A stretch of DNA of 8,696 bases from DATJJW01 sp035491935 (GCA_035491935.1 DATJJW010000199.1:1-8696); one strand, 5' to 3'; shown: positions 1 through 6,404, numbered from the stretch's first letter. Numbers and translations are program-made. Notes: generated by a model from the sequence alone, not told the origin.

Positions 1-336
1 TTCGTCGCGACCTTCCAGCGGATTCGCAGCCAGATCGCCTCCAACCTGATCGGGCTGCATGTCCAGGTGGGCGACGCCATGGCGGATCACCGTATCCAGG
101 CCTATGCGGCTGCGACACGCGCCGCCGGCGATCCCTCTGCCGGACCGGAGCGTGGTGCCTTGCTGCTCGGTACGGCCGTGCGCAGTGCGGCCACGACCCA
201 AGGGGTGATCGACACCTTCGAGACACTGTCGGCCATGGCGATATTGGCGTTGATCCTGCTCATTGCCCAGCGCGCGGCTCCCGTCGGGCCAGCAACCCAT
301 CGATCGATCTTCGCGCGCCGGGGAGCGTCGTCGTGA
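1..336 (+). CDS. MFS efflux pump, DHA2 (EmrB-like) family, C-terminal fragment
   Basis: The reading frame is open from the first base of the window and ends at TGA 334-336, so only the last 111 residues are visible; the start lies upstream. The fragment opens with a polar loop containing RIRSQIASNLIGLHVQVGD, which resembles the 'SNLLGLHV' loop near the end of 14-helix DHA2 drug:H+ antiporters. A polar stretch follows, then one clear hydrophobic helix (FETLSAMAILALILLIAQ) that fits the last transmembrane segment, and a short basic cytoplasmic tail. Such pumps sit in the inner membrane and use the proton gradient to expel drugs, detergents or aromatic compounds. The next gene, an outer-membrane channel, overlaps this one, which supports an EmrB-type pump working with a periplasmic adaptor and a TolC-like duct. 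The family call rests on a short C-terminus plus this neighbour; the substrate cannot be deduced. Confidence 0.72.
   Translation, partial: FVATFQRIRSQIASNLIGLHVQVGDAMADHRIQAYAAATRAAGDPSAGPERGALLLGTAVRSAATTQGVIDTFETLSAMAILALILLIAQRAAPVGPATHRSIFARRGASS
320..325 (+). promoter_or_regulatory. Ribosome binding site for the GTG-started outer-membrane channel
   Basis: GGGGAG lies 7 nt before GTG 333. It supports this non-ATG start, which also overlaps the upstream stop codon as GTGA and suggests translational coupling. Confidence 0.6.
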
Positions 337-1754
337 CGAAGCGCCGCCTGCCCGTGCTCTTTGCCGTGCTTCTGGCACTCGGCGCCTGCGAGGTCGGGCC
401 CGATTACGCGCCGCCCAATCCGCCGGCCGGTTCGCAAGGCGCCCTGCTCTCAGGAAACCCGCGCATCACGACATCGGCCACGCCCACGGATACGTGGTGG
501 CGCCTCTACCAGGACCCGAGGCTGGACGGCTATCTCAAGGAAGCCTTCGCCGCCAATAATGATTTGAACGCGGCGGAAGCCAATCTCTCGGCGGCGCGGG
601 CGACGCTGGAGGCGGCACGGGCGGGCTTCTTCCCGAGCACCACGGCCGTGGCCGGCGCCATCTACGGCCGTAACGCCCAGACTGACCAGATCCTCGAACT
701 GACCGGCCATAAGCCGGTATCGACCTGGACCTTCGACACCATCCTGGACGCGTCATACGAGCTGGATCTTTTCGGCCGCGTCCGCCGGTCGGTCGAGGCT
801 TCGCATGCCAGCGTCGACGCCGTTGCCGCTGCGCGCGACGCGGTCAAGGTGACGGTGGCGGCCGAGACGGCGCGGGCCTACGCCCAGATCTGCACCTTGG
901 GCGAGCAACTGGCGACGGCGCGGCGCTCCCTCGATGTCGTCAGCCGCGAATCCGAAATCAGTCAGCGCCGCTATGCGGCCGGCGGCGCCTCGCAACTCGA
1001 TGTCGTGCGCACCCGCACGCTCGTGTCCCAGGTCCGGGCGACGATTCCGCCGCTGGAGGGGCAGCGCCGTTCGGCCTTGTTCGAACTGGCGGCGCTTCTC
1101 GGCCGTACGCCGGCGAACGCCCCCCAGGAAGCCTTGTCTTGCGTCGAGGCGCCTCGCCTGGCGAGCCTGATCGCCATCGGTGATGGCAGGAGCCTTTTGG
1201 AGCGACGCCCCGACATTCGGCAGGCCGAACGTTCCCTGGCAGCGGCGACCGCCAATATCGGTGTCGCGACCGCCGATCTCTTCCCTCGCATCAGCATCAC
1301 CGGCAGTTTCGGCAATGTCGGCGGCCATACCGAAGATTTCTTCCATGAGCGGGCGCTGACCTGGGGCATCGGGCCGTCCATCAGCTGGGCATTCCCGAAC
1401 CAGATGGTCCCACGTGCCCGGATCGCGCAGGCCAAGGCCCAGGCCCAGGCAAGCCTCGACCATTTCGATGCCGTGGTGCTGGGCGCCTTGAAGGAAACCG
1501 AGCAGGCATTGAGCCTCTATAGGGCGGAGCTCGACCGCAGGCAGGCGTTGATCGATGCCCAGGCCGAGGCGCACCAGGCCTACAACCTGGCCCATGACCA
1601 GGTGCTCGCAGGTGCTGCCAGCCCGCTCGACCTGTTGACAGCGGAGCAGACCCTGGTCTCCGCCGATGCCGCCGTCGCCCAATCGGATGCCGCATTGGTC
1701 CAGGATCAGATAACCGTGTTCAAGGCGTTGGGTGGCGGCTGGCAGACGCCATGA
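333..1754 (+). CDS. NodT/OprM-family outer-membrane efflux lipoprotein
   Basis: This 473-residue TolC-like channel carries efflux substrates through the periplasm and outer membrane. It starts at GTG 333, which shares GTGA with the stop of the preceding pump; GGGGAG at 320-325 is a well-placed ribosome site. A basic N-terminus and hydrophobic core lead to the lipobox LGAC (residues 16-19), so Cys19 should be lipidated. Glu20, rather than Asp, is compatible with outer-membrane sorting. CEVGPDY is the usual start of mature NodT/OprM proteins. Two outer-membrane-efflux repeats are visible: the first near residues 57-250 (LDGYLKEAFAANNDLNAAEA onward), the second from about 289 (ERRPDIRQAERSLAAATANI, then LFPRISITGSFG). 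Length is normal for the family. Coupled translation with the pump indicates one tripartite system. Family assignment is secure; the cargo is unknown. Confidence 0.94.
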   Translation: MTKRRLPVLFAVLLALGACEVGPDYAPPNPPAGSQGALLSGNPRITTSATPTDTWWRLYQDPRLDGYLKEAFAANNDLNAAEANLSAARATLEAARAGFFPSTTAVAGAIYGRNAQTDQILELTGHKPVSTWTFDTILDASYELDLFGRVRRSVEASHASVDAVAAARDAVKVTVAAETARAYAQICTLGEQLATARRSLDVVSRESEISQRRYAAGGASQLDVVRTRTLVSQVRATIPPLEGQRRSALFELAALLGRTPANAPQEALSCVEAPRLASLIAIGDGRSLLERRPDIRQAERSLAAATANIGVATADLFPRISITGSFGNVGGHTEDFFHERALTWGIGPSISWAFPNQMVPRARIAQAKAQAQASLDHFDAVVLGALKETEQALSLYRAELDRRQALIDAQAEAHQAYNLAHDQVLAGAASPLDLLTAEQTLVSADAAVAQSDAALVQDQITVFKALGGGWQTP

Positions 1755-1786
1755 CGCAACTCGGTGCGTGACCGTCTGAGGATCCT

Positions 1787-1815
1787 TTGCCAATCGCGGG
1801 CGATTGCATTTGCAT
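1787..1815 (+). promoter_or_regulatory. Weak candidate promoter for the dioxygenase operon
   Basis: TTGCCA (1787-1792) and TTGCAT (1810-1815) are separated by 17 bp. The -35 is good and the -10 matches only three of six positions. If real, it would be a weak promoter dependent on an activator, with the dyad at 1801-1817 inside it. This is inferred from consensus only. Confidence 0.25.
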
Positions 1816-1817
1816 CG
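1801..1817. promoter_or_regulatory. Dyad / tandem TTGCAT, possible operator
   Basis: CGATTGCATTTGCATCG is a near-palindrome: CGA and TGCA on the left pair with TGCA and TCG on the right around a TT centre, with one extra T in the left arm. The same bases form a head-to-tail repeat, TTGCATTTGCAT (1804-1815). The site lies about 50 bp before the dioxygenase start codon, where a regulator of an aromatic operon could bind. It could also be chance; no regulator family can be named from it. Confidence 0.3.
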
Positions 1818-1852
1818 ATGGGAAGAGGCCCCCTAAAGAGGGTCTGAATATC

Positions 1853-1858
1853 AGGAGG
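1853..1858 (+). promoter_or_regulatory. Strong Shine-Dalgarno sequence of the dioxygenase beta gene
   Basis: AGGAGG lies 5 nt before ATG 1864. It is a full match to the anti-Shine-Dalgarno core, fixes the start of the dioxygenase gene and predicts efficient translation of the first gene of the catabolic operon. Confidence 0.85.
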
Positions 1859-1863
1859 ATGAC

Positions 1864-2745
1864 ATGGCACGGATTATCGGCGGGATCGGGACATCGCATG
1901 TCCCCACCATCGGCGTCGCCTATGACAAGGGGAAGCAGAACGATCCGGCGTGGGCGCCGCTGTTCGACGGCTACAAGCCCGTTGCGGCATGGCTGGCCGA
2001 GAAGCAGCCGGACGCGCTGGTCTTCTTCTACAACGACCACGCGACGACACTGTTCTTCGACCTCTATCCGACCTTCGCGCTCGGCGTCGGCGAGCGGTTC
2101 CCGATCGCCGATGAGGGCGCGGGCCTGCGCCCGCTGCCGGCAATCCGCGGCAATGTCGATCTGCAGGTGCATATCGCGGAATCGCTGGTGAATGACGAGT
2201 TCGACATCACGGTATTTCAGAACCGGCCGATCGACCATGGCTGCGCCTCGCCCTTGCCCCTGCTCTGGCCCCATCAGCCGGATTGGCCGGGCACCGTGGT
2301 GCCGATCGCGATCAACGTGCTGCAATACCCGCTGCCGACGGCACGCCGCTGTTATCGCCTGGGGCAGGCCGTCAGGCGGGCGATCGAATCCTATCCGGAG
2401 GATCTGAAGATAGTCATCGTCGGCACCGGCGGGCTGTCGCACCAGATCCATGGCGAGCGGACCGGCTACAACAACGAGGATTGGGATCTCAAATTCCTCG
2501 AACTCTTCGAGCATGAGCCCGAGCAGCTGACGAACATGACCCATGCCGATTATGTCCGCCTGGGCGGTGCCGAAAGCGTCGAGCAGATCATGTGGCTGGC
2601 GATGCGCGGCGCGCTGCCGCAATCGATCCGCAAGCTGCACCAGAACTACTATCTGGCGACGACGACGGCCATGACCGTGGTGCTCTATGACGACGGCACC
2701 GAGCCGATGCCGGCCGCGGTCCAGGAATTCGCCGATGTCCAGTAG
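1864..2745 (+). CDS. ligB: Class III extradiol dioxygenase, catalytic beta subunit (LigB / protocatechuate 4,5-dioxygenase-like)
   Basis: This 293-residue protein belongs to the LigB superfamily of Fe(II) ring-cleavage dioxygenases, which insert O2 next to the two hydroxyls of a catechol. It starts MARIIGGIGTSHVPTIG, as LigB proteins do, and is close in length to the Sphingobium SYK-6 enzyme (about 300). By alignment from memory with that protein, the iron ligands are His12, His59 (YNDHA) and Glu240 (SVEQIMW). The catalytic base is His193 (GTGGLSHQ), and DHG (124-126) is also conserved. All essential residues are present, so it should be active in the cytoplasm. The small alpha subunit follows at once, overlapping by 11 bp, then an alpha/beta hydrolase. 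Protocatechuate, gallate, a methylated gallate or another substituted catechol are possible substrates; the sequence does not decide. The symbol is given by homology only. Confidence 0.9.
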   Translation: MARIIGGIGTSHVPTIGVAYDKGKQNDPAWAPLFDGYKPVAAWLAEKQPDALVFFYNDHATTLFFDLYPTFALGVGERFPIADEGAGLRPLPAIRGNVDLQVHIAESLVNDEFDITVFQNRPIDHGCASPLPLLWPHQPDWPGTVVPIAINVLQYPLPTARRCYRLGQAVRRAIESYPEDLKIVIVGTGGLSHQIHGERTGYNNEDWDLKFLELFEHEPEQLTNMTHADYVRLGGAESVEQIMWLAMRGALPQSIRKLHQNYYLATTTAMTVVLYDDGTEPMPAAVQEFADVQ

Positions 2746-3115
2746 TCAACGACACACCAACCCGCAGCTCAAGGGCATCGAGGACGTCGCCGGCACCTAT
2801 GTCTTCGACCTGCGCGTCAGCAACCGGGCGCTCAAGCTCAATCGCTTCTTCTGGAACTTCATCACCCCGGAGGCGCGCGAAGCCTTTGCCGCCGATGAGG
2901 AAAAGGCGATGACCGCCGCGGGCTTGAACGAGGAGGAGAAACGCCTCATCCACACGCGGGACTGGTTGGGATTGGTCCAATATGGTGCTAATTTCTTCGT
3001 CTTGGAGAAATTCGCCCGCGTTGCGAAGAAAACCAATCTGGAAGTCTACGCTATCATGCGTGGCGAGAGCTTTGACGACTTCATGAAGACGCGTCGCGTA
3101 CCGGACGCTCGCTGA
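2735..3115 (+). CDS. ligA: Extradiol dioxygenase small alpha subunit (LigA-like)
   Basis: This 126-residue protein has the LigA fold, the helical subunit that caps the active site of the LigB-type catalytic subunit. Recognisable pieces are IEDVAGTYVFD (15-25), LKLNRFFWNF (33-42), EAFAADEEKAM (49-59) and RDWLGLVQYGANFFVLEKFA (75-94). The last corresponds to the RDY...GGN.YFL.K block of SYK-6 LigA, which is 139 residues long. The start at ATG 2735 is preferred over one at 2687: it has AGGA 8 nt upstream (2723-2726), and the extra N-terminus from 2687 is arginine/proline-rich out-of-frame sequence inside the beta gene. The start lies 11 bp inside the beta gene, so translation is probably coupled. 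Unusually, alpha follows beta here, whereas ligA precedes ligB in SYK-6. The tail (MRGESFDDFMKTRRVPDAR) differs from LigA, and the lid Phe103 of LigA seems replaced by Asn101. Confidence 0.85.
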   Translation: MSSSQRHTNPQLKGIEDVAGTYVFDLRVSNRALKLNRFFWNFITPEAREAFAADEEKAMTAAGLNEEEKRLIHTRDWLGLVQYGANFFVLEKFARVAKKTNLEVYAIMRGESFDDFMKTRRVPDAR

Positions 3116-3119
3116 CACA

Positions 3120-3126
3120 GAGGTGA
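3120..3126 (+). promoter_or_regulatory. Ribosome binding site of the alpha/beta hydrolase gene
   Basis: GAGGTGA, with 4 nt before ATG 3131, is a good Shine-Dalgarno match in the 15-bp gap after the alpha-subunit stop. It confirms the ATG and the operon arrangement. Confidence 0.65.
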
Positions 3127-3130
3127 CGTT

Positions 3131-3832
3131 ATGGCTGATCGGGTACCGCTCTATCTGCTGCCTGGCTTGCTGTGCGACGATGTCGTCTGGACCGCCCAAG
3201 TCGAGGCGTTGACAGCCCAAGGCGTCGAGTGCCACGTGGTCGACTACAAAGCCTGCGATACCATTACGGCCATGGCGCGGACCGTGCTCGATCAGGCCCC
3301 TGGTCGGTTCGCGGTGGCCGGGCATTCCATGGGCGGACGCGTGGCGCTGGAGATCATGCGTCTGGCGGCATCCCGTGTCGACCGGGTGGCGCTGCTCGAT
3401 ACCGGCGTCCATCCCCGGCAGCCGAACGAGGCCCAAAAACGTCATGCCCTGCTAGCCCTGGCCAGGGCTGAAGGCATGGGGGCGCTGGCGGCCATATGGC
3501 TGCCGCCGATGGTCCATCCCGACCGGCTCACCGATCAGGTGCTGATGACGCTTTTGACCCAGATGGTCGGACGCAAGACGCCGGAGATCTTTGCGGCGCA
3601 GGTCAATGCGTTGCTCGAAAGGCCCGATGGGGTGCCCGTTCTTGGGGCCATCAAATGCCCCGCCCTGGTCGGCGTCGGCCGGTACGATGCGTGGAGCCCA
3701 CCGGCGCAGCACGAGGAGATCGCTGCGGCCATAGGGACGGATCTCGTCATTTTCGAGGATAGCGGGCATATGGTGACCGTCGAGGTGCCGGAGGCGGTGA
3801 CGGCAGCGCTGGCGCGGTGGCTGGAGCTTTAG
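3131..3832 (+). CDS. Alpha/beta-fold hydrolase, probably in the ring-cleavage pathway
   Basis: This 233-residue cytoplasmic hydrolase has the complete catalytic triad: Ser66 in the nucleophile elbow GHSMGG (64-69), Asp186 (GRYDAWSP) and His213 (SGHM). LPGLLCDDVVW (10-20) forms the oxyanion-hole loop. No signal peptide is seen. The gene starts 15 bp after the dioxygenase alpha gene and ends the operon. In meta-cleavage pathways such enzymes (MhpC, BphD, CarC) split the C-C bond of a ring-opened ketone. Others hydrolyse esters to release the catecholic acid. The canonical protocatechuate 4,5-cleavage route uses a dehydrogenase and a lactonase (LigC, LigI) instead, so the enzyme hints at a different substrate or an extra entry step. 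The fold and triad are certain; C-C hydrolase versus esterase cannot be settled by reading. Confidence 0.85.
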   Translation: MADRVPLYLLPGLLCDDVVWTAQVEALTAQGVECHVVDYKACDTITAMARTVLDQAPGRFAVAGHSMGGRVALEIMRLAASRVDRVALLDTGVHPRQPNEAQKRHALLALARAEGMGALAAIWLPPMVHPDRLTDQVLMTLLTQMVGRKTPEIFAAQVNALLERPDGVPVLGAIKCPALVGVGRYDAWSPPAQHEEIAAAIGTDLVIFEDSGHMVTVEVPEAVTAALARWLEL

Positions 3833-3840
3833 AGCCAGCC
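3819..3840. terminator. Candidate bidirectional terminator hairpin overlapping the hydrolase stop
   Basis: GGCTGG (3819-3824) and CCAGCC (3835-3840) form a perfect six-pair GC-rich stem around a 10-nt loop that contains the hydrolase TAG. The hairpin lies between two converging operons, about 50 bp beyond the livF stop, so it could serve both. Neither strand has a T-run after the stem, so the evidence is weak. Confidence 0.3.
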
Positions 3841-3850
3841 GGACGCCGAT

Positions 3851-3866
3851 CGCTTCGCCGCTTCGC
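3851..3866. repeat. Tandem octamer CGCTTCGC x2 in the convergent gap
   Basis: CGCTTCGC occurs twice head-to-tail with no spacer, inside the 55-bp gap (3833-3887) between the convergent operons. No function is recognised; a simple duplication is likely. Apart from this and the hairpin's right arm the gap holds nothing identifiable. Confidence 0.35.
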
Positions 3867-3887
3867 TCCTCGCGTCTGAGGTGGCCT

Positions 3888-4607
3888 TCAATGCTGCCTG
3901 GCGGTCACGCCCAGGTAACGCGCCAGAATCTCCGGATCGGCTTGCAGCGTGGCGCTCGCCTCGCGATGCACGATCTGGCCGCGCTCCAGGATCACCGCCT
4001 CGTCCGTGACGCCCAGGATCTTCTGCGCATGCTGCTCGACCACCAGGGCGGAGAGTCCCTCGTCGCGGATGATGCGTTTCAAGGCCGCCAGCAATTCCTC
4101 GACGATGATCGGGGCCAGCCCCTCGGTCGGCTCGTCGAGCAGCAACAGCTTCGGGTTCAATACCAGGGCACGCGCGACGGCCAGCATCTGCTGCTCGCCA
4201 CCTGACAGCTGGTTGCCCAGGTTCGACCGGCGCTCTCGAAGCCTGGGAAACATCTCGTAGATGCGACCCAAGGTCCACGGGCCGGGGCGGGCGACCGCGG
4301 TCAAATTCTCCTCGACGGTGAGCGAGCGGAAGATGTTGCGCTCTTGCGGGACCCAGCCGATGCCGGCCAGCGCCCGGCGCTCGGGCGCCAGATTGGTGAG
4401 GTCGCGGCCGGCCAGCCGCACCGTGCCGGCCATGCGGCGGGTGACGCCGATGATCGAGTTGAGCAGGGTCGTCTTGCCCATGCCGTTGCGGCCCAGCACG
4501 GCCATGGAGCGGCCTTCATCGAGGCTGAGGGAGATGCCGCTGCCGCCCAGAACCACCGCCGAGCCATAGCCTGCTACAAGCCCGTCCAGTGCCAGAAGCT
4601 CAGCCAT
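3888..4607 (-). CDS. livF: HAAT-family ABC importer ATPase, LivF-like
   Basis: This 239-residue protein is one of the two cytoplasmic ATPases of a branched-chain-amino-acid-type importer. Motifs in order are Walker A GRNGMGKTT (39-47), Q-loop Gln88 in WVPQERNIF, ABC signature LSGGEQQ (134-140), Walker B LLLLDEPTEGL (154-164, Asp158 and Glu159) and H-loop His193 in VVEQHA. 'ERNIF..LTVEENL' and 'DEPTEGLAP' are characteristic of LivF rather than LivG. Length is normal. ATG 4607 lies 8 bp inside the end of livG, the usual coupled arrangement. It is the last gene of the importer operon and runs convergently towards the hydrolase gene. The protein should pair with LivG as a heterodimer under the LivH/LivM channel. 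What it carries depends on the binding protein. Confidence 0.95.
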   Translation of the reverse strand: MAELLALDGLVAGYGSAVVLGGSGISLSLDEGRSMAVLGRNGMGKTTLLNSIIGVTRRMAGTVRLAGRDLTNLAPERRALAGIGWVPQERNIFRSLTVEENLTAVARPGPWTLGRIYEMFPRLRERRSNLGNQLSGGEQQMLAVARALVLNPKLLLLDEPTEGLAPIIVEELLAALKRIIRDEGLSALVVEQHAQKILGVTDEAVILERGQIVHREASATLQADPEILARYLGVTARQH

Positions 4608-5382
4608 GCCCGCCGCCTTGATGGGCCTTGTCGCCCTGATAGGATTCGCCGAGATACACGGCCCGCACGCGCGGGTCCCTGGCGACCTCGGCGGCGCTGC
4701 CCTCGGTCAAGAGTGTGCCGTTGACCAGCACCGAGATGCGCCGAGCGAAGCGGAATACGAGATCCATGTCGTGTTCGATCAGCAGCACGGTGACCTCGGC
4801 CGGCAGGGCCGCCACCGCGTCCAGGATGTCTTCACGCTCGCCTTCCGGCACGCCGGCCGCCGGCTCGTCGAGCAGCAGCACGCGCGGGCGGCAGGCGATC
4901 GCCGCCGCGATCTCCAGCAGGCGCTGCTTGCCATAGGGCAGGGACGCGGTCCGTTCGCCCATGACGTCGGTCAGGCGAAAGCGGTCGAGGATCTCGACGA
5001 TGTCGTCGATGATCTGGGCCTCATGGCCGACGCCGCGCCAGAATTCATGCCCGCGCCCCTGGCGTTCCGCCACCGCCATGCCGATGGTCTCGAACGGCGT
5101 CATCGCGCCGAAGAGCTGGTTGATCTGGAAGGTGCGCACCAATCCCAGCCGCACGCGCCGGTCGGGCTTCATGCCGGTGATGTCGCGGCCTTCGAGCGTG
5201 ATGCGGCCGGAGGTCGGGCGCAGCACGCCGGTGAGCAGGTTGATCAGCGTCGTCTTGCCGGCGCCGTTCGGTCCGATCAGCGCGTGGCGGTCGCCCTGCT
5301 CCAGCCGTATCGACACGTCGTTGGTCGCTGTGAGGCCGCCGAAAGTCTTGACCAGGCTGCTGGTCTCCAGCGCCACGGTCAT
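4600..5382 (-). CDS. livG: HAAT-family ABC importer ATPase, LivG-like
   Basis: This 260-residue protein is the second ATPase of the importer. Walker A is GPNGAGKTT (37-45), the Q-loop is Gln86 in VRTFQINQLF, the signature is LPYGKQR (148-154), Walker B is VLLLDEPAAGV (168-178, Asp172 and Glu173) and the H-loop His204 lies in LLIEHDMDLVF. The LPYG form of the signature and 'DEPAAG' are normal for LivG. The start chosen is ATG 5382, which shares ATGA with the livM stop. The frame is open to an ATG at 5505, but those 41 extra residues are Ala/Gly/Arg-rich out-of-frame livM sequence and the conserved fold begins just after Met42. The 8-bp overlap with livF at the other end shows a tightly coupled operon. 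Confidence 0.95.
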   Translation of the reverse strand: MTVALETSSLVKTFGGLTATNDVSIRLEQGDRHALIGPNGAGKTTLINLLTGVLRPTSGRITLEGRDITGMKPDRRVRLGLVRTFQINQLFGAMTPFETIGMAVAERQGRGHEFWRGVGHEAQIIDDIVEILDRFRLTDVMGERTASLPYGKQRLLEIAAAIACRPRVLLLDEPAAGVPEGEREDILDAVAALPAEVTVLLIEHDMDLVFRFARRISVLVNGTLLTEGSAAEVARDPRVRAVYLGESYQGDKAHQGGGHG

Positions 5383-6404
5383 TCGGCCGCGTGTCCCGGC
5401 TTGCGGCCCAGCAGCCGTTCCGCCAGCAGCACCGGCAGCCGGCCGAGGCGCTCGCGTCCGACCAGCACCATGGTGACCAGCAGCAACCCGATCCAGAATT
5501 CCCAATATTGCGGCGTGATATCGGACAGGATGTCGTGCATGACGTCGAAGGCCAGCGCGCCGATCAGCCCACCATAGAGATAGCCGGTGCCGCCGATCGT
5601 CAGCATCAGCAGCACATCGGCCGAGCGATGGAAGGCGAGCACGTCGAGCGAGGCGAATTGCGTCGTCTGGGCCAGCAATGCGCCGGCTGCCGCGGCATAG
5701 GCCGCCGACAGCGTATAGACCGCGATCAGGCGCCGGTTGACCGGCACGCCAATGGCGGCGGCGCGCAAGGGGTTGTCGCGGATCGCGCGCAGCGACCAGC
5801 CGAAGGGCGAATGCACGACGCGCCGGGCGATCAGGAACAGCACGAACAGCACGACCGAGCTGTAAGCCTGCGCCACGGCGCCGTAGATGTCGAAGTCGAA
5901 GCCCAGAAGCGGGCCCAGATTCATGCCCTCCAGGCCATCGGCGCCACCGGTGAGCCAGGTCACCTGGTTGGCGATCTCGTAGAGGATGAGGTTGACGCCC
6001 AGCGTCACCATCAGCCGGGTGAGGTCGGAGCCGCGCAGCACCAGGAAGCTGGTGGCGAAGCCCAGGACGGCGGTGAGGGCCACCGCGATGACCAGCCCGG
6101 CCAGCGGGTCGGTGACGCCATATTTGGTGATGATGCCGGCGGCATAGGCGCCGAAGCCGAAGAAGGCCGCGTGGCCGAGCGAGATGATGCCGGCATAGCC
6201 CAGGATCAGGTCGAGCGAGAGCGCGAACAACCCAAGGACCGCGATCTCGTTGATCAGCATGTGGCGGCTGGGCAGGAGGAACCAGGAGGCGGCCAGCGCC
6301 AGCCAGAATATGCCCTCCAGCAGTCGCCAGTGCGATAGCCGCCGATGCAGCCGGGCGGCCTGATTCCGGAACGCCTGAATATCGCTCGTTTCGTTGTTGC
6401 TCAT
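5379..6404 (-). CDS. livM: HAAT-family ABC importer permease, LivM-like
   Basis: This 341-residue inner-membrane permease forms half of the translocation channel. After a hydrophilic, basic N-terminal tail of about 30 residues there are several long hydrophobic segments. LivM hallmarks are GYAGIISLGHAAFFGFGAYA (69-88), WLTGGADGLEG (150-160) and the cytoplasmic coupling segment SPFGWSLRAIRDNPLRAAAI (199-218), which docks on the ATPases. The protein ends in a basic cytoplasmic tail. The start ATG 6404 overlaps the livH stop as ATGA, and the stop overlaps the livG start in the same way. Length is typical. The N-terminal extension before the first helix is somewhat longer than the core fold needs and is common in LivM proteins. 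It is partnered with LivH. Confidence 0.95.
   Translation of the reverse strand: MSNNETSDIQAFRNQAARLHRRLSHWRLLEGIFWLALAASWFLLPSRHMLINEIAVLGLFALSLDLILGYAGIISLGHAAFFGFGAYAAGIITKYGVTDPLAGLVIAVALTAVLGFATSFLVLRGSDLTRLMVTLGVNLILYEIANQVTWLTGGADGLEGMNLGPLLGFDFDIYGAVAQAYSSVVLFVLFLIARRVVHSPFGWSLRAIRDNPLRAAAIGVPVNRRLIAVYTLSAAYAAAAGALLAQTTQFASLDVLAFHRSADVLLMLTIGGTGYLYGGLIGALAFDVMHDILSDITPQYWEFWIGLLLVTMVLVGRERLGRLPVLLAERLLGRKPGHAAE

Larger units (their letters stand above)
1755..1863. other. Intergenic region between efflux operon and ring-cleavage operon
   Basis: These 109 bp separate two same-strand gene groups and probably hold the promoter of the dioxygenase operon. A weak hairpin (ACGCA 1754-1758 with TGCGT 1765-1769) follows the channel stop but has no T-run, so it is a poor terminator. 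TTGCCA at 1787-1792 matches the sigma-70 -35 consensus at five of six bases. The hexamer 17 bp further on (TTGCAT, 1810-1815) is a poor -10. A small CCCT/AGGG hairpin (1831-1842) lies before the Shine-Dalgarno sequence. No reading frame here looks coding. Confidence 0.5.

Noticed and set aside
753..1793. A 346-codon - strand open frame opposite the outer-membrane channel
   Set aside because: The channel gene on the + strand has lipobox, repeats and normal length; the antisense product has low-complexity Arg/Gly/Gln composition and no recognisable domain.
1720..2640. A 306-codon - strand frame opposite the dioxygenase beta gene
   Set aside because: It is a shadow of a gene with all catalytic residues in place.
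2687..2734. Upstream start for the dioxygenase alpha subunit
   Set aside because: The added residues are out-of-frame beta-gene sequence. ATG 2735 has AGGA at good spacing.
2950..3080. Slightly AT-richer stretch in the alpha-subunit gene as a sign of transfer
   Set aside because: The change is short, the frame and family motifs run through it, and there are no flanking repeats.
4600..5382. LPYG instead of LSGG in the LivG signature as a defect
   Set aside because: The L-[PA]-YG-x-Q form is ordinary in LivG proteins, and all other motifs are intact.
5383..5505. Upstream start for livG at 5505
   Set aside because: It adds 41 low-complexity residues read from livM in another frame. ATG 5382 gives the usual N-terminus and an ATGA overlap.
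4606..6338. Two long + strand frames (4606-5577, 5391-6338) opposite livG and livM
   Set aside because: Both are shadows of ATPase and permease genes with complete motifs; their products are His/Asp/Gln/Arg-rich with no membrane segment or domain.
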